Origin: Prauserella endophytica
Lineage (GTDB): Bacteria; Actinomycetota; Actinomycetes; Mycobacteriales; Pseudonocardiaceae
NCBI RefSeq assembly: GCF_005146945.1
Contig: NZ_SWMS01000027.1
Span: 1-64,000, forward strand
Direction: 5' to 3'
Length of the DNA stretch: 64,000 nt
A program made the position numbers and the translations under genes. Within the stretch, counting starts at the first letter, position 1, and every line of letters starts with the position of its first letter. The notes under the pieces are model-generated. The model did no database searches, was not told the origin of the DNA, and saw only the letters and a program-made list of their open reading frames with translations. Below are positions 33,725-42,026 of the stretch, piece after piece.

Positions 33725-33910
33725 ATGTTCACCGAAGTTCAGATCCTCATCGCCCGCATCCGGGCCGAGCTGGAGCGACTGCGCCGCGACGAAGCGGGCT
33801 ACTCGACCGAGGCGGTCGTGGTCACCGCGTTGCTGGCGGCGCTGGCCATCGCGGTCATCACGATCATCGTCATCAAGGTCACCCAGAAAGCCAACGGCAT
33901 CAACCTGTAG
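33725..33910 (+). CDS. flp: Flp-type major pilin
   Basis: This 61-aa protein has a charged N-terminal leader (ARIRAELERLRRDEA), a cleavage-like site before or after the Gly of AGYSTEA, with the conserved Glu a few residues later, and one hydrophobic helix (VVVTALLAALAIAVITIIVI). This is the class IV/Flp prepilin layout. The A24 peptidase at 26194-26841 should process it, and CpaF/TadB/TadC should polymerise it. The mature pilin would be about 40 residues, short but usual for actinobacterial Flp proteins. Confidence 0.82.
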   Translation: MFTEVQILIARIRAELERLRRDEAGYSTEAVVVTALLAALAIAVITIIVIKVTQKANGINL

Positions 33911-33914
33911 GCCG

Positions 33915-34406
33915 GTGACCACGATGCCTCGACGCCCCAGCCGACCCCGCACGCCGAACACACGCGAGCGTCCACACCGGACACGCGTGCGGGCGGCGCT
34001 GCGCAGGTTGCGGACGGATCAACGTGGCGCCGGCACGGTCGAACTCGTCATCGCCACGCCCCTGCTGTTGCTGCTGATCCTGCTGATCGCACAGTTCGCG
34101 CTCTACATGCACGCCACCCACATCGCCCAAGCCGCAGCGTCCGAAGCCTTGTCCGCGGCACGCGTGTACGGCGGTAGTACGGCCGCGGGCAATGCCGAGG
34201 GACAGCGAGTGCTCACACAACTGGGAAGTGGCCCACTGCAAGGAACATCGGTCAACGTCCAACGAGGACCAAACCAAGCATCCGTGACGGTCACCGGAAC
34301 CGTAATCAACGTGATCCCGTTCGCGACCTTCACGGTGCACGCCGAAGCCGTTGGGCCCGTTGAGAAATTCACCCCGCCGACCGACACCGGAGCGGTGGCA
34401 CCATGA
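33915..34406 (+). CDS. TadE-like pseudopilin
   Basis: This 163-aa protein has an Arg-rich leader, then DQRGAGTVELVIATPLLLLL with the Gly-x-x-x-x-Glu prepilin motif and a hydrophobic helix that continues ILLIAQFALYMH. The C-terminal part is a beta-rich pilin-like domain (SVNVQRGPNQASVTVTG). TadE pseudopilins are minor components processed by the same peptidase. GTG 33915 follows the pilin stop by four bases; an ATG nine bases downstream is an alternative start. It overlaps the next TadE-like gene by four bases. Confidence 0.82.
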   Translation: MTTMPRRPSRPRTPNTRERPHRTRVRAALRRLRTDQRGAGTVELVIATPLLLLLILLIAQFALYMHATHIAQAAASEALSAARVYGGSTAAGNAEGQRVLTQLGSGPLQGTSVNVQRGPNQASVTVTGTVINVIPFATFTVHAEAVGPVEKFTPPTDTGAVAP

Positions 34407-34900
34407 CCGCGGCCCGCCGTCTTCCCGCGTTCGCGCGCTCGATGCGTGCGAGTATTCGCGCGCTGCGCCGGGACGACCGAGGCTCCGCTGCAGCCGAGCT
34501 CACTCTACTGACTCCGCTGCTGATCCTGCTGCTGTTGTTCGTGGTGTTCTGCGGCCGGCTTGCCGACACCAAGCTGCGGATCAACGACGTGGCGCACCAA
34601 GCGGCACGCGCCGCCACTCTGGCCCGCACCCCATCGCAGGCCACCGCCAATGCCCAAGCCACCGCCAGCGCAGCCCTGGCGTCCGCCGGGATCACCTGCC
34701 AGTCGTTGTCGGTGTCCACCGACACTCAGGGACTCAAGCCGGGCTCCACGGTGACCGTCACCGTGTCCTGCAGCGTCGGCCTCGGTGACCTGACCTCGCT
34801 CGGTGTGCCCGGCAGTCGGACGTTCGAATCCAGCTTCTCCTCCCCAGTTGATGTGTGGCGCGGCACGTCAGCACCTGGCCAGGCGGGAGGTGCCGAATGA
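34403..34900 (+). CDS. TadE-like pseudopilin
   Basis: This is a second 165-aa TadE-type protein. The leader is basic (RASIRALRRDDRG), followed by SAAAELTLLTPLLILLLLFV with the conserved Glu and a hydrophobic helix. The C-terminal domain has GITCQSLSVSTDTQGLKPGS and two Cys about 50 residues apart, which could form a disulphide after export. The pair of overlapping TadE-like genes is common in actinobacterial tad operons. It overlaps the TadG-like gene by four bases. Confidence 0.82.
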   Translation: MTAARRLPAFARSMRASIRALRRDDRGSAAAELTLLTPLLILLLLFVVFCGRLADTKLRINDVAHQAARAATLARTPSQATANAQATASAALASAGITCQSLSVSTDTQGLKPGSTVTVTVSCSVGLGDLTSLGVPGSRTFESSFSSPVDVWRGTSAPGQAGGAE

Positions 34901-35349
34901 CGTTCACTGCATCGCTGCGCCGCCGAACGCGCCGGCTGCGCAAGGACGAGGACGGTCGGGTGACCGCCTTCGTCGTCATCATCACGCTCGCCGCACTGCT
35001 GTTCGCCGGGCTCGTGCTCGACGGAGGGCTCGCCCTGGCCGCCAAGGTCCGCGCGATGGGCGAGGCACAGGAAGCCGCGCGGGCCGGCGCCCAGGAAATC
35101 GACCTGACCGCCTACCGCGCCGACGGCACCCTGCGCCTGGTCCCACACCAAGCCAGCGCCGCCGCTCACAGCTACCTCGCCGCCACCGGCCACACCGGCA
35201 CCGTCTCGGTCGCCGGCAACACCGTGAACGTGACCGTCAGCATTAACCAGCCGACCCAGCTGCTCGGACTGGTCAGCATCGGCTCAATCACCGTTACGGG
35301 AACCGGGCAGGCCCAACCGCAACGCGGGATCTCCGGAGTACTCCCATGA
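34897..35349 (+). CDS. TadG-like pilus protein (Tad-like N-terminal domain)
   Basis: This 150-aa protein begins with a basic stretch and a hydrophobic helix (VTAFVVIITLAALLFAGLVL) with the DGGLALAAKV continuation typical of the putative Flp pilus-assembly TadE/G-like (Tad) N-terminal domain. The rest (LTAYRADGTLRLVPHQASA; TVSVAGNTVNVTVSINQP) is a short beta-rich domain. It is far shorter than full TadG proteins, which carry a von Willebrand domain. It closes the pilin/pseudopilin overlap chain. Confidence 0.8.
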   Translation: MTFTASLRRRTRRLRKDEDGRVTAFVVIITLAALLFAGLVLDGGLALAAKVRAMGEAQEAARAGAQEIDLTAYRADGTLRLVPHQASAAAHSYLAATGHTGTVSVAGNTVNVTVSINQPTQLLGLVSIGSITVTGTGQAQPQRGISGVLP

Positions 35350-35403
35350 CGACCTTCACACGCATGTACCCAATTCAGTGCCACACCGGGGAAGGAGACC
35401 AGG

Positions 35404-35841
35404 ATGGCGACCACTGAAGAGATCGAACGCCGCGTCGAGCAAGCCGACGCGGCCCGCAGCGCGAAGAGGGCCGCTGCGGCCAAGCGCGTCGGTGAACTCG
35501 CACAGCTGCGGGCAGAGGTGGCCGAGAAACTCGGCGACATCGAGCGAGAACTCGGCGACGTCCTCGCTGAGTCCAGCGACGTCATCAGCGTTGACGAGCT
35601 GGCCAAGTTCACCGACGTACCGGCCACCGACCTCACCCAGTGGCTCAACGGCCGCAAGACGACTCGCCCCAAGCGCAAGCGGTCCACCGCCAGCACCGCT
35701 ACCGCGAAACGGGATGCAAGCCAGGCATCGTCCACATCGACCCCGGCGCCGGCCACCCAGCCATCCGCGTCACCTGAGCTCGCCGGGCCTCGCAACGGCG
35801 CGGCGGACACCTCCACCCGAATTCCCACGCCGGTGACATGA
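35404..35841 (+). CDS. Coiled-coil protein of the tad locus, unknown function
   Basis: This 145-aa protein has a strongly charged helical N-terminal half likely to form a coiled coil (EEIERRVEQADAARSAKRAA; RAEVAEKLGDIERELGD), then a short helix-turn-helix-like stretch (SVDELAKFTDVPATDLTQWL, then NGRKT) and a Ser/Thr/Pro-rich tail. GAAGGAG lies six bases before the ATG at 35404. It could be a small DNA-binding or scaffold protein; the WLNGRK sequence resembles recognition helices, but this is only a suggestion. Confidence 0.7.
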   Translation: MATTEEIERRVEQADAARSAKRAAAAKRVGELAQLRAEVAEKLGDIERELGDVLAESSDVISVDELAKFTDVPATDLTQWLNGRKTTRPKRKRSTASTATAKRDASQASSTSTPAPATQPSASPELAGPRNGAADTSTRIPTPVT

Positions 35842-35905
35842 CGCCGCTGGCTCCGCTGGCGACCGCGGAGCCGTAAACCTGTACGTCCAAGGAATCGAGC
35901 ACGCC

Positions 35906-38900
35906 ATGACCGCACACTCGCACTCCTCCCACCGAAAGCCGATACGGCCGAGGACAGGCCGCCCCGCGTGGTGGGCACTGGCCGCGGTGCTCCGGTTCGT
36001 GCGCGGTCTGCTCGCCCTCGTCGTCCTGCTCGCGCTCGTGGCGGGCCTGCCCTGGGCCCTCGTGCACTTCGTGGGGTGGCCCCTGCCTGACGACGTGCCG
36101 ACGTGGGACGAGATCCAGGCGACGCTGCTCAACCCGATGAGCGCGCAGTTCCTGCTCAACACCCTGGCTGTGCTGTGCTGGATCGTCTGGTTCTTCTTCG
36201 CACTCGACGTCCTGCGCTGCACCGTCGATGCGGCGCGCGGGATCACCTGGCCGCAGGTCCGCCCGCCTGGCCCGCTGCACGGCCTCGCCGCGGCCCTGAT
36301 CGGCACCATCGTGCTGACCCTGCTCGGCAACCGGACCCCGTACACGGCGCCCACCCCGACCACTGCAGCCCTGACCGCCGATCTCACGCCGGTCGCGGTC
36401 GTCGCACCGTTGACGCCCGGCCCGGCTATGCAGGCCGCGGCTCCGCAGGCGGCCGTCATCCCGGCGACCACCTTGGTGGTCGATCGGGCAGCGCCGGCCC
36501 CGCCGGGCATGGTCCAGGTCACCGAAGAGGTCCGGCTCCCGCACGACGGGATCTACGACAGCCTGTGGCGGGTCGCCGAACGCATCTACGGTCCCGGCGG
36601 CGGCAGCCGCTGGCCGGAGCTGTTCCAGCTCAACCGCGGCGTGGAACAGCCCGACGGCCGCGCGCTGACCCAACCCAATCTCGTACGCCCCGGCTGGAAG
36701 ATCACCGCCTACATCCCAGCCCCGCCCGAACAACATCCACCCGGCGAGCAGCAGCCGCAGGTGCCGCCTCCGCAACCACCACCTCCTCCGACGAGCACTG
36801 CGCCGACCACGCCACCGTCAACACAGCCCGCGCCGAACACGACCCCGGCGCCGGCCACGGCGGACGAGGCTGGCCAGCACCACGACGACCAGGCCGAACC
36901 GGGGCTGGACCTGCTGACGGGCGTGTTCGTCAGCCTCGGCCTGGCCGGAGCGATCACGACGGCCATGGTGTCGGTCCGGATGTGGCGCCGACGCCGCTAC
37001 CGCGTCGGCAGCGGCGATCGCGCCGACCTGCAGCGGCCGATCGCGCCCGTGGTCCGCGCCCTGCGGGCCGCCTACGACCACGACGAAGAAGGTGACCGCA
37101 GGCCCGTGGACGACGTGGAGTTCGTCGACCTCGCGCCGGCTCCACCGCGGATCCACGTCACCGCCGCTGGGGCCCTGGAACCCGACGACGAACCAGTCCC
37201 CGTACCGGCGAGGGTGGGCGTGCGGGGCGGTCGCGAACTCGCCCTGAACCTGGCCAGCACCCGCGGCCTTGGTCTCGCCGGCCCCGGCGCCACCGCCGCT
37301 GCCCGCGCGCTCCTGCTGCACCTGCTCACCGAACAGCAGCCCGGCGACGGCATCCGCGTGCTCGTACCCGCCGACGACCTGCATCTCGTCTTCGACGGCG
37401 CCGACGTCGAGAACCTGCCGTCCACCGTCCACGTCGTCGCCACGCTCGACGCTGCCCTCGACGAGATGGAAGCGGCCCTGCTCACCCGGACCCGCCACGC
37501 CATCGAGGAGACCGAAACCCAATCCACCCCGGCCTCGCTCGTGCTGCTCGCCAGCCCCGCGCCCCACGCCGAACGCCGTCTGCAAGCCGTGCTCGACAAC
37601 GGCTCGACCCTCGGCCTGGCCGGTGTGCTCCTCGGCCAATGGCGCCCCGGCGCGACCGTGCGCGTTCGCCACGACGGCACCGTCAGCGCGACTAGCCCCG
37701 GCCTCGGCGACGCCCTCGCCGACACACGCCTGTTCAGCCTGCCCGCCACCGACGCCACCGAACTGCTTGAAGTGCTCCGCGATGCTGAAGGCCCCACCGA
37801 CCTGGCCACATCCGACCACGCGACCAGCGGCCTCACCGGCGACGAACTCGCACCGCCCGCGGACGATCACGACGTTGCACCCACGCCGTCCGTCCCCGCA
37901 CAGCGCTCGGTCGACGAGATGACCCAGCTCGAATCCACCCGCCCGCCGGAACAGGAAGACAACCAGCAGACCTCACCAGCCCCGAGCCTGCAGCTGCTGG
38001 ACGTCCAGCCCATCCCCGTGGACGTCCAGCCGACGGGTCCGGCCCCAGCCACCCCCGACGACGACGACACCGACGAGCGCCGCACGGCCGCCGAGGACGT
38101 CGAGCCAGCCGCCGACCAGGCACCGGCCGCCGAGGAACCCCGGAAACCGGACAACGGTGACGGGGCAGCACCGCAACCCCCGCTGGTTGTGCGCGTGCTG
38201 GGACGCCTGCACTTGGCCCTGCGCGGCGACGAGGGAGAGAAGGAGCTCAGCGGCGCGCTGACACCGAAGCAACGGGAACTGCTCGTCTACCTCGCGCTGC
38301 ACCCCCACGGCGTCCGCCGCGAAGTCCTCAACGAGGCCGTCTGGCCCGACAGCCGGCCGCCGCGGCCTTACAACTCGTTCCACAACACCCTGTCGATGTT
38401 GCGCCGCGCGCTCACCGACGCCACCGACGGCAGGATCAACAACCTCGTCCTCAACGACGACGGCCGTTACCAGCTCAACGACGAACTCGCCGTCGTCGAC
38501 TACTGGCAACTCCAGCACGCCCTGCAGGCGCCCCGCCCACCCGATGCTGCGGCCCAGGCCCAGCTGCACGACGCCATCGAGCTCTACCAGGGCGACCTCG
38601 CCGAGGACCTGCTCGTGCCCTGGATCGAACCGTTCCGCGAGGCCACCCGACGCGACGTCCTGGACGCGCTCGGCGCCCTGATCCGCGCGCACGGTGACAG
38701 CGACCCCGAAACCATGCTCACGCTGCTAGAACGCACCCGGAAACTCGACCGCTACAACGAAGGCGTCTACCGCGACATCATCCGCACCCAAGCCCGCCTC
38801 GACCAGTACGCCGCCATCCCCCGCACCCTCGCGCTGCTAACCACCACACTGGACGAAATCGGCCAACACCCCAGCGCCGACACGCTCAACCTCGCCGACT

Positions 38901-38962
38901 TCCTCCAACGCCGCGGCAGCACCCGGCGGGCGATCTCCACCGACAACGCCGCGGCCAGCTGA
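35906..38962 (+). CDS. Membrane LysM-BTAD (SARP-type) regulator
   Basis: This 1018-aa protein combines membrane, wall and DNA features. The N-terminus has membrane segments (ALVVLLALVAGLPWALVHF; LLNTLAVLCWIVWFFFAL; a third near residues 125-145). Residues about 205-275 form a LysM-like module (DSLWRVAERIYGPGGGSRWP, then NLVRPGWKI). A Pro-rich linker precedes another membrane segment near 335. A middle domain resembles a nucleotide/ATPase-like fold without clear Walker motifs. The C-terminus from about 755 has a winged-helix (LTPKQRELLVYLALHPHGVR) and a bacterial transcriptional activation domain. It may couple wall or pilus status to transcription. ATG 35906 has AAGGA about 12 bases upstream. 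Confidence 0.85.
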   Translation: MTAHSHSSHRKPIRPRTGRPAWWALAAVLRFVRGLLALVVLLALVAGLPWALVHFVGWPLPDDVPTWDEIQATLLNPMSAQFLLNTLAVLCWIVWFFFALDVLRCTVDAARGITWPQVRPPGPLHGLAAALIGTIVLTLLGNRTPYTAPTPTTAALTADLTPVAVVAPLTPGPAMQAAAPQAAVIPATTLVVDRAAPAPPGMVQVTEEVRLPHDGIYDSLWRVAERIYGPGGGSRWPELFQLNRGVEQPDGRALTQPNLVRPGWKITAYIPAPPEQHPPGEQQPQVPPPQPPPPPTSTAPTTPPSTQPAPNTTPAPATADEAGQHHDDQAEPGLDLLTGVFVSLGLAGAITTAMVSVRMWRRRRYRVGSGDRADLQRPIAPVVRALRAAYDHDEEGDRRPVDDVEFVDLAPAPPRIHVTAAGALEPDDEPVPVPARVGVRGGRELALNLASTRGLGLAGPGATAAARALLLHLLTEQQPGDGIRVLVPADDLHLVFDGADVENLPSTVHVVATLDAALDEMEAALLTRTRHAIEETETQSTPASLVLLASPAPHAERRLQAVLDNGSTLGLAGVLLGQWRPGATVRVRHDGTVSATSPGLGDALADTRLFSLPATDATELLEVLRDAEGPTDLATSDHATSGLTGDELAPPADDHDVAPTPSVPAQRSVDEMTQLESTRPPEQEDNQQTSPAPSLQLLDVQPIPVDVQPTGPAPATPDDDDTDERRTAAEDVEPAADQAPAAEEPRKPDNGDGAAPQPPLVVRVLGRLHLALRGDEGEKELSGALTPKQRELLVYLALHPHGVRREVLNEAVWPDSRPPRPYNSFHNTLSMLRRALTDATDGRINNLVLNDDGRYQLNDELAVVDYWQLQHALQAPRPPDAAAQAQLHDAIELYQGDLAEDLLVPWIEPFREATRRDVLDALGALIRAHGDSDPETMLTLLERTRKLDRYNEGVYRDIIRTQARLDQYAAIPRTLALLTTTLDEIGQHPSADTLNLADFLQRRGSTRRAISTDNAAAS

Positions 38963-38988
38963 ACCGCGTCCGCCAGTGCAGCGGTACC

Positions 38989-39414
38989 TCAGTCAGGCTG
39001 ATCCTCGTCGTCCTGCGGCTGATCGCCGTCGTCCGGCGCCTTCTGCAAACGCTCGATCAGATCGAGGTTCTCTTCCGCCCAGTCGATCAGAGGCCGCGCC
39101 CGGACCAGCAAATCCGCGCCCGCGGGAGTCAGCGAGTACACCACCGACCGCGGAAACGTCCGTTCCTCGACCCGGTCCACCAGGCCGGCGGTCTCCATCC
39201 GCCGCAAGGTCCGGCCCAAGGCCCGGCTCTGAATCCTGCGGACCGTCCCGGTCCACGGATCGAACGTGGTCATGTCCTGGATAGCGGTATGGAGCTCGTT
39301 GTAATGCAGCGGCCCAGTACTCAACGCCACCAAAATGTGCGTGATCCATTCCCCGTTTAGCACGTGACGGAGATCCCGCGACCGCGCTAGATACCTAGCG
39401 TCCCCCGTTACCAT
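38989..39414 (-). CDS. HxlR-family winged-helix regulator
   Basis: This 141-aa protein has the HxlR/MarR-like winged helix: LRHVLNGEWITHILVALSTG, LHYNELHTAI, then RALGRTLRRMETAGLVDRVE and VVYSLTPAGADLL. The acidic tail (DDGDQPQDDEDQPD) is disordered. It starts at ATG 39412-39414 with no visible Shine-Dalgarno site, so the transcript may be leaderless. It converges on the LysM-BTAD gene with only 26 bp between the stops and faces the gene-poor stretch upstream, where its operators probably lie. Confidence 0.85.
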   Translation of the reverse strand: MVTGDARYLARSRDLRHVLNGEWITHILVALSTGPLHYNELHTAIQDMTTFDPWTGTVRRIQSRALGRTLRRMETAGLVDRVEERTFPRSVVYSLTPAGADLLVRARPLIDWAEENLDLIERLQKAPDDGDQPQDDEDQPD

Positions 39415-40124
39415 GTATATCCCCCGTACTCGTTCGTGATGGCTCGCCTACACCCCGCCCCCGCGGTACAGGCGAGCCCTGAGATTCAAAGATTAGAATC
39501 GCCTCCTTTCTGGCCACAGGCGTATAATTTCGTCCGTCACCAGCCCCCTCGGTTGATCAGTGTCAGCGTTGTCAACGCTACGTCAAACGGGGTACCTCGT
39601 GCAGCGTGTTTCTACTTAGGGCGAACTGGCGTCACCACATCGAGTGGCCATCTAGTAGATCAACAGTACGTTCAGTGATCACCTTGTAGTGTCCTGGTCA
39701 CCTACCGGACGACGGTCCGATCCAGCTACCTGTTAGAGCGGTAGCCCTCCGACGCGGCGAACCGCCTGGTCACCCAGCCCGCAGGGGCTACCGATGCTGC
39801 GCCCGACTCGGTGGCCGGCAGGCACGTGAACAGTCGATTTGGGTGGGTGGTCGCCGGCCGTTACTCATGATCCCATGGTCACCCCGACTGCTCCGGTCAC
39901 CATCCTCCCGTACCCCACTTTCCGCCGTCTGACGGCTACGCATTGCCTCGTCTCTCGCTGCTCGGTCGCCACGGCTGTAGCCCCCCTGCTGCGCACTTGC
40001 CGCTGATCAACTTCGATCGAATCCGATGCTTTGTATCAATTCACACTCGATTACCGATTGCGCTTGATAAGCACAATTGCGAGCGCATGTCAATACTCGA
40101 ACTTTGTTTGAGTTCTCCTGGCTT

Positions 40125-40167
40125 GAATCGCGCGAGTGAAATAGCCCAATAACAACGCTCGCGATTC
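40125..40167. repeat. 8-bp perfect inverted repeat, 27-base loop
   Basis: GAATCGCG at 40125-40132 and CGCGATTC at 40160-40167 pair perfectly. The dyad lies in the lower-GC stretch just before the tandem array and could be a protein-binding site or part of an origin; a chance dyad is possible. Confidence 0.35.
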
Positions 40168-40223
40168 GCCATTTCTTGGCATTTCGCCATCCATAAACAC
40201 AAAGCAAGAGATGAGCTGTCCGC

Positions 40224-40482
40224 TCCGCTGGGGCCTCCGCCGCGCCGGTCGCGTCCGCTGGGGCCTCCGCCGCGCCGGTCGCGTCCGCTGGGGCCTCCGC
40301 CGCGCCGGTCGCGTCCGCTGGGGCCTCCGCCGCGCCGGTCGCGTCCGCTGGGGCCTCCGCCGGTCCGCTGGGGCCTCCGCCGCGCCGGTCGCGTCCGCTG
40401 GGGCCTCCGCCGCGCCGGTCGCGTCCGCTGGGGCCTCCGCCGCGCCGGTCGCGTCCGCTGGGGCCTCCGCCGCGCCGGTCGC
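40224..40482. repeat. Tandem array of nine 30-bp units (one shortened by 10 bp)
   Basis: The unit, starting TCCGCTGGGGCCTCCGCCGC and continuing GCCGGTCGCG, repeats head to tail nine times with no visible base changes except that the fifth unit lacks ten bases. Both strands stay open (translations are Ala/Gly/Pro repeats), but no gene start is convincing. The array ends in GCTCGCTTCGCTCGC, a small palindrome. Near-perfect identity suggests recent expansion or active homogenisation. There are no spacers, so it is not CRISPR. Confidence 0.9.
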
Positions 40483-40599
40483 TCGCTTCGCTCGCCTCCC
40501 TATGCAGCCGCGCGTTGCTGGCACGAATACCGCCTGACCAGCACTCTCACAAGATCATGTAACGGCAAGGTCACAGCAGGGGCATTCCCTCTTGCAGAG

Positions 40600-40627
40600 T
40601 GTCCTATTTGGGTGTCTAATAGACATG
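40600..40627 (+). promoter_or_regulatory. Left copy of the TGTCCTA-N12-ATAGACATG motif
   Basis: TGTCCTA (40600-40606) and ATAGACATG (40619-40627) are separated by exactly 12 bases. The same two blocks with the same spacing occur at 58000-58027, where the ATG opens a possible small frame. Here the ATG would start a 27-codon frame without other support. The block contains TGTCTAATAGACA, a near palindrome. A regulator site or leaderless promoter is possible. Confidence 0.4.
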
Positions 40628-41312
40628 TCAGCAGGACAGCTACCGAGGAGGCGACGAGGACCAGGGCACGGCGTCCCTGCGAGTCGATCACCACGGCAAC
40701 TTTCCTAACGACAACAACCTTAAGTCCCGTATAGCGCGGGCAGCGGCTTGGGCCGTGCGGTCAGCAGCGAATCCGTGCAGAGCGGAATGGTGAACGACGC
40801 GTAGCCAAACGCTCATTTCCGAGAGGGAATGTGTAGTAACTGCGCTTGCAGCACCATTTGTATAGCTCTTGCTATAGAGCGGAGTAGCGCGCATAAATGG
40901 CATGCCTGCCACAGGTGTGTCCCCAAGATAAGTCAATGGTGGTCTAGCACCGAAAAACGTCGCAATGTGTAGGCGTTCGGGGTTGTTTTAGGCGGTTGCC
41001 GACATTGGGTTTTTCTGGCTTGAGAGCGTCGCTCTCGCCTGCCCATAGCACGCCAAACCCATACGGGCATGGTTCCTTGCGTTGCGCGCTAGACATAACG
41101 GCTTATCCCAACAGTGCATTAAAGATTCAGGGAATGTGCCATCGGAACGCGCAACCCTCATCACGCGAGTAGTGCCGTATTGCACGGATACAGGATGTGT
41201 CCCCTTTGCGGAGATCTCACAACGGTGAGGGTTGCACGTTTCGGTGCCAGTTCACAACTGGCCTGAATCACTGCCGGTCAACCACTTTTCTCGCACGAAA
41301 TGGAGTACCGCC

Positions 41313-41708
41313 ATGACTATGACTCTGATCGATTGGTCCGCCCGGATTAGCGCCATGGCGGACGCTCTGTCAGTTCCTGACGGCGGATTTTCCGTCAACC
41401 CGAACGACGGTTCCGACATCGGCACGGGCTACGCGGTTGCCGTACACCCGGAACATGAACGCGTTTTCGACGGCCCCGTGACCAGTAACGATCTTCACGA
41501 ATACATCGGGCAAGCGAAAGACGCGCTCTCGCTGCCCGGTCGCGTTCTCGGCGGATGGCGTGACCCTGCGACCGGTCGCGTCTACCTGGACGTTTCCGTC
41601 GTGACCGCAGACCTGTCCGAGGCAATGACGCTCGCGCGGGAAACCGCGCAGCTCGCCATTTTCGATTTTTCCGCCATGGAATCCATACCGGTCACGGTCG
41701 CGGCGTGA
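41313..41708 (+). CDS. Mobile-element hypothetical protein
   Basis: This 131-aa acidic soluble protein starts at ATG 41313 with GGAG eight bases upstream; an earlier in-frame TTG/ATG region lacks a site. It reads IDWSARISAMADALSVPDGG near the start and GGWRDPATGRVYLDVSVVT later, with a helical C-terminal part rich in Ala/Glu. No domain is recognised. It opens the plus-strand accessory array, and similar short acidic proteins are typical of actinobacterial plasmids and phages. Confidence 0.7.
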   Translation: MTMTLIDWSARISAMADALSVPDGGFSVNPNDGSDIGTGYAVAVHPEHERVFDGPVTSNDLHEYIGQAKDALSLPGRVLGGWRDPATGRVYLDVSVVTADLSEAMTLARETAQLAIFDFSAMESIPVTVAA

Positions 41709-41724
41709 ATCAAAGGGGCAAACC

Positions 41725-42012
41725 ATGAATGCAGTCATCGTCATGATCAGCGACGGGCAAGCGCGGCGTATCGCGTCCGATTGGCACGGCGGTATGTCGT
41801 CCGCGCTGTATTCCCTCGCATCATCGGGCGCGATTGACCTTGACCGTGTGCGGGATGAGATCTCCCGTGAGCTGTGGCAATTGGACGTCGGAGAAGTGCG
41901 ACGCGAATTGCTCGCTCTGGACAAATACGTACGAACCGCCGGCGAACGTTCCACACAAACGGGATGGTCCCGCTTGTGGGACGACTCGCTGGTGAGCGTG
42001 GATCACACCTAA
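41725..42012 (+). CDS. Mobile-element hypothetical protein
   Basis: This 95-aa protein begins at ATG 41725 with AAAGGGG upstream. It is mainly helical by composition (SDGQARRIASDWHGGMSSAL; VGEVRRELLALDKYVRTAGE). It has no Cys and no membrane segment. It lies 16 bp after the preceding gene and 14 bp before the next, so it is probably on one transcript with both. No family is recognised. Confidence 0.65.
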   Translation: MNAVIVMISDGQARRIASDWHGGMSSALYSLASSGAIDLDRVRDEISRELWQLDVGEVRRELLALDKYVRTAGERSTQTGWSRLWDDSLVSVDHT

Positions 42013-42026
42013 AGGACTGATAGAGA

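Larger units (their letters stand above)
39415..41312. other. Gene-poor, less GC-rich stretch between the HxlR gene and the accessory array
   Basis: About 1.9 kb without a convincing coding sequence. Open frames present are short, lack Shine-Dalgarno sites and show no recognisable motif. Base composition is visibly lower in GC than the flanking genes, especially 39481-39720 and 40001-40200. It contains an inverted repeat (40125-40167), a 30-bp tandem array (40224-40482) and a motif repeated at 58000. Such stretches often carry transfer or replication origins of plasmids, but no nick site or iteron family is identified. Confidence 0.5.

Noticed and set aside
39700-39800. Possible tRNA or att site
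   Set aside because: A stretch with GTTAGAGCGGTAG looks D-arm-like, but no acceptor stem, anticodon loop or T-arm can be paired.
39943-40152. Possible 69-codon gene in the gene-poor stretch
   Set aside because: No Shine-Dalgarno site, no domain, and codon use is not like the neighbours.
40224-40482. CRISPR array
   Set aside because: Units are contiguous with no unique spacers, and no cas genes are present.
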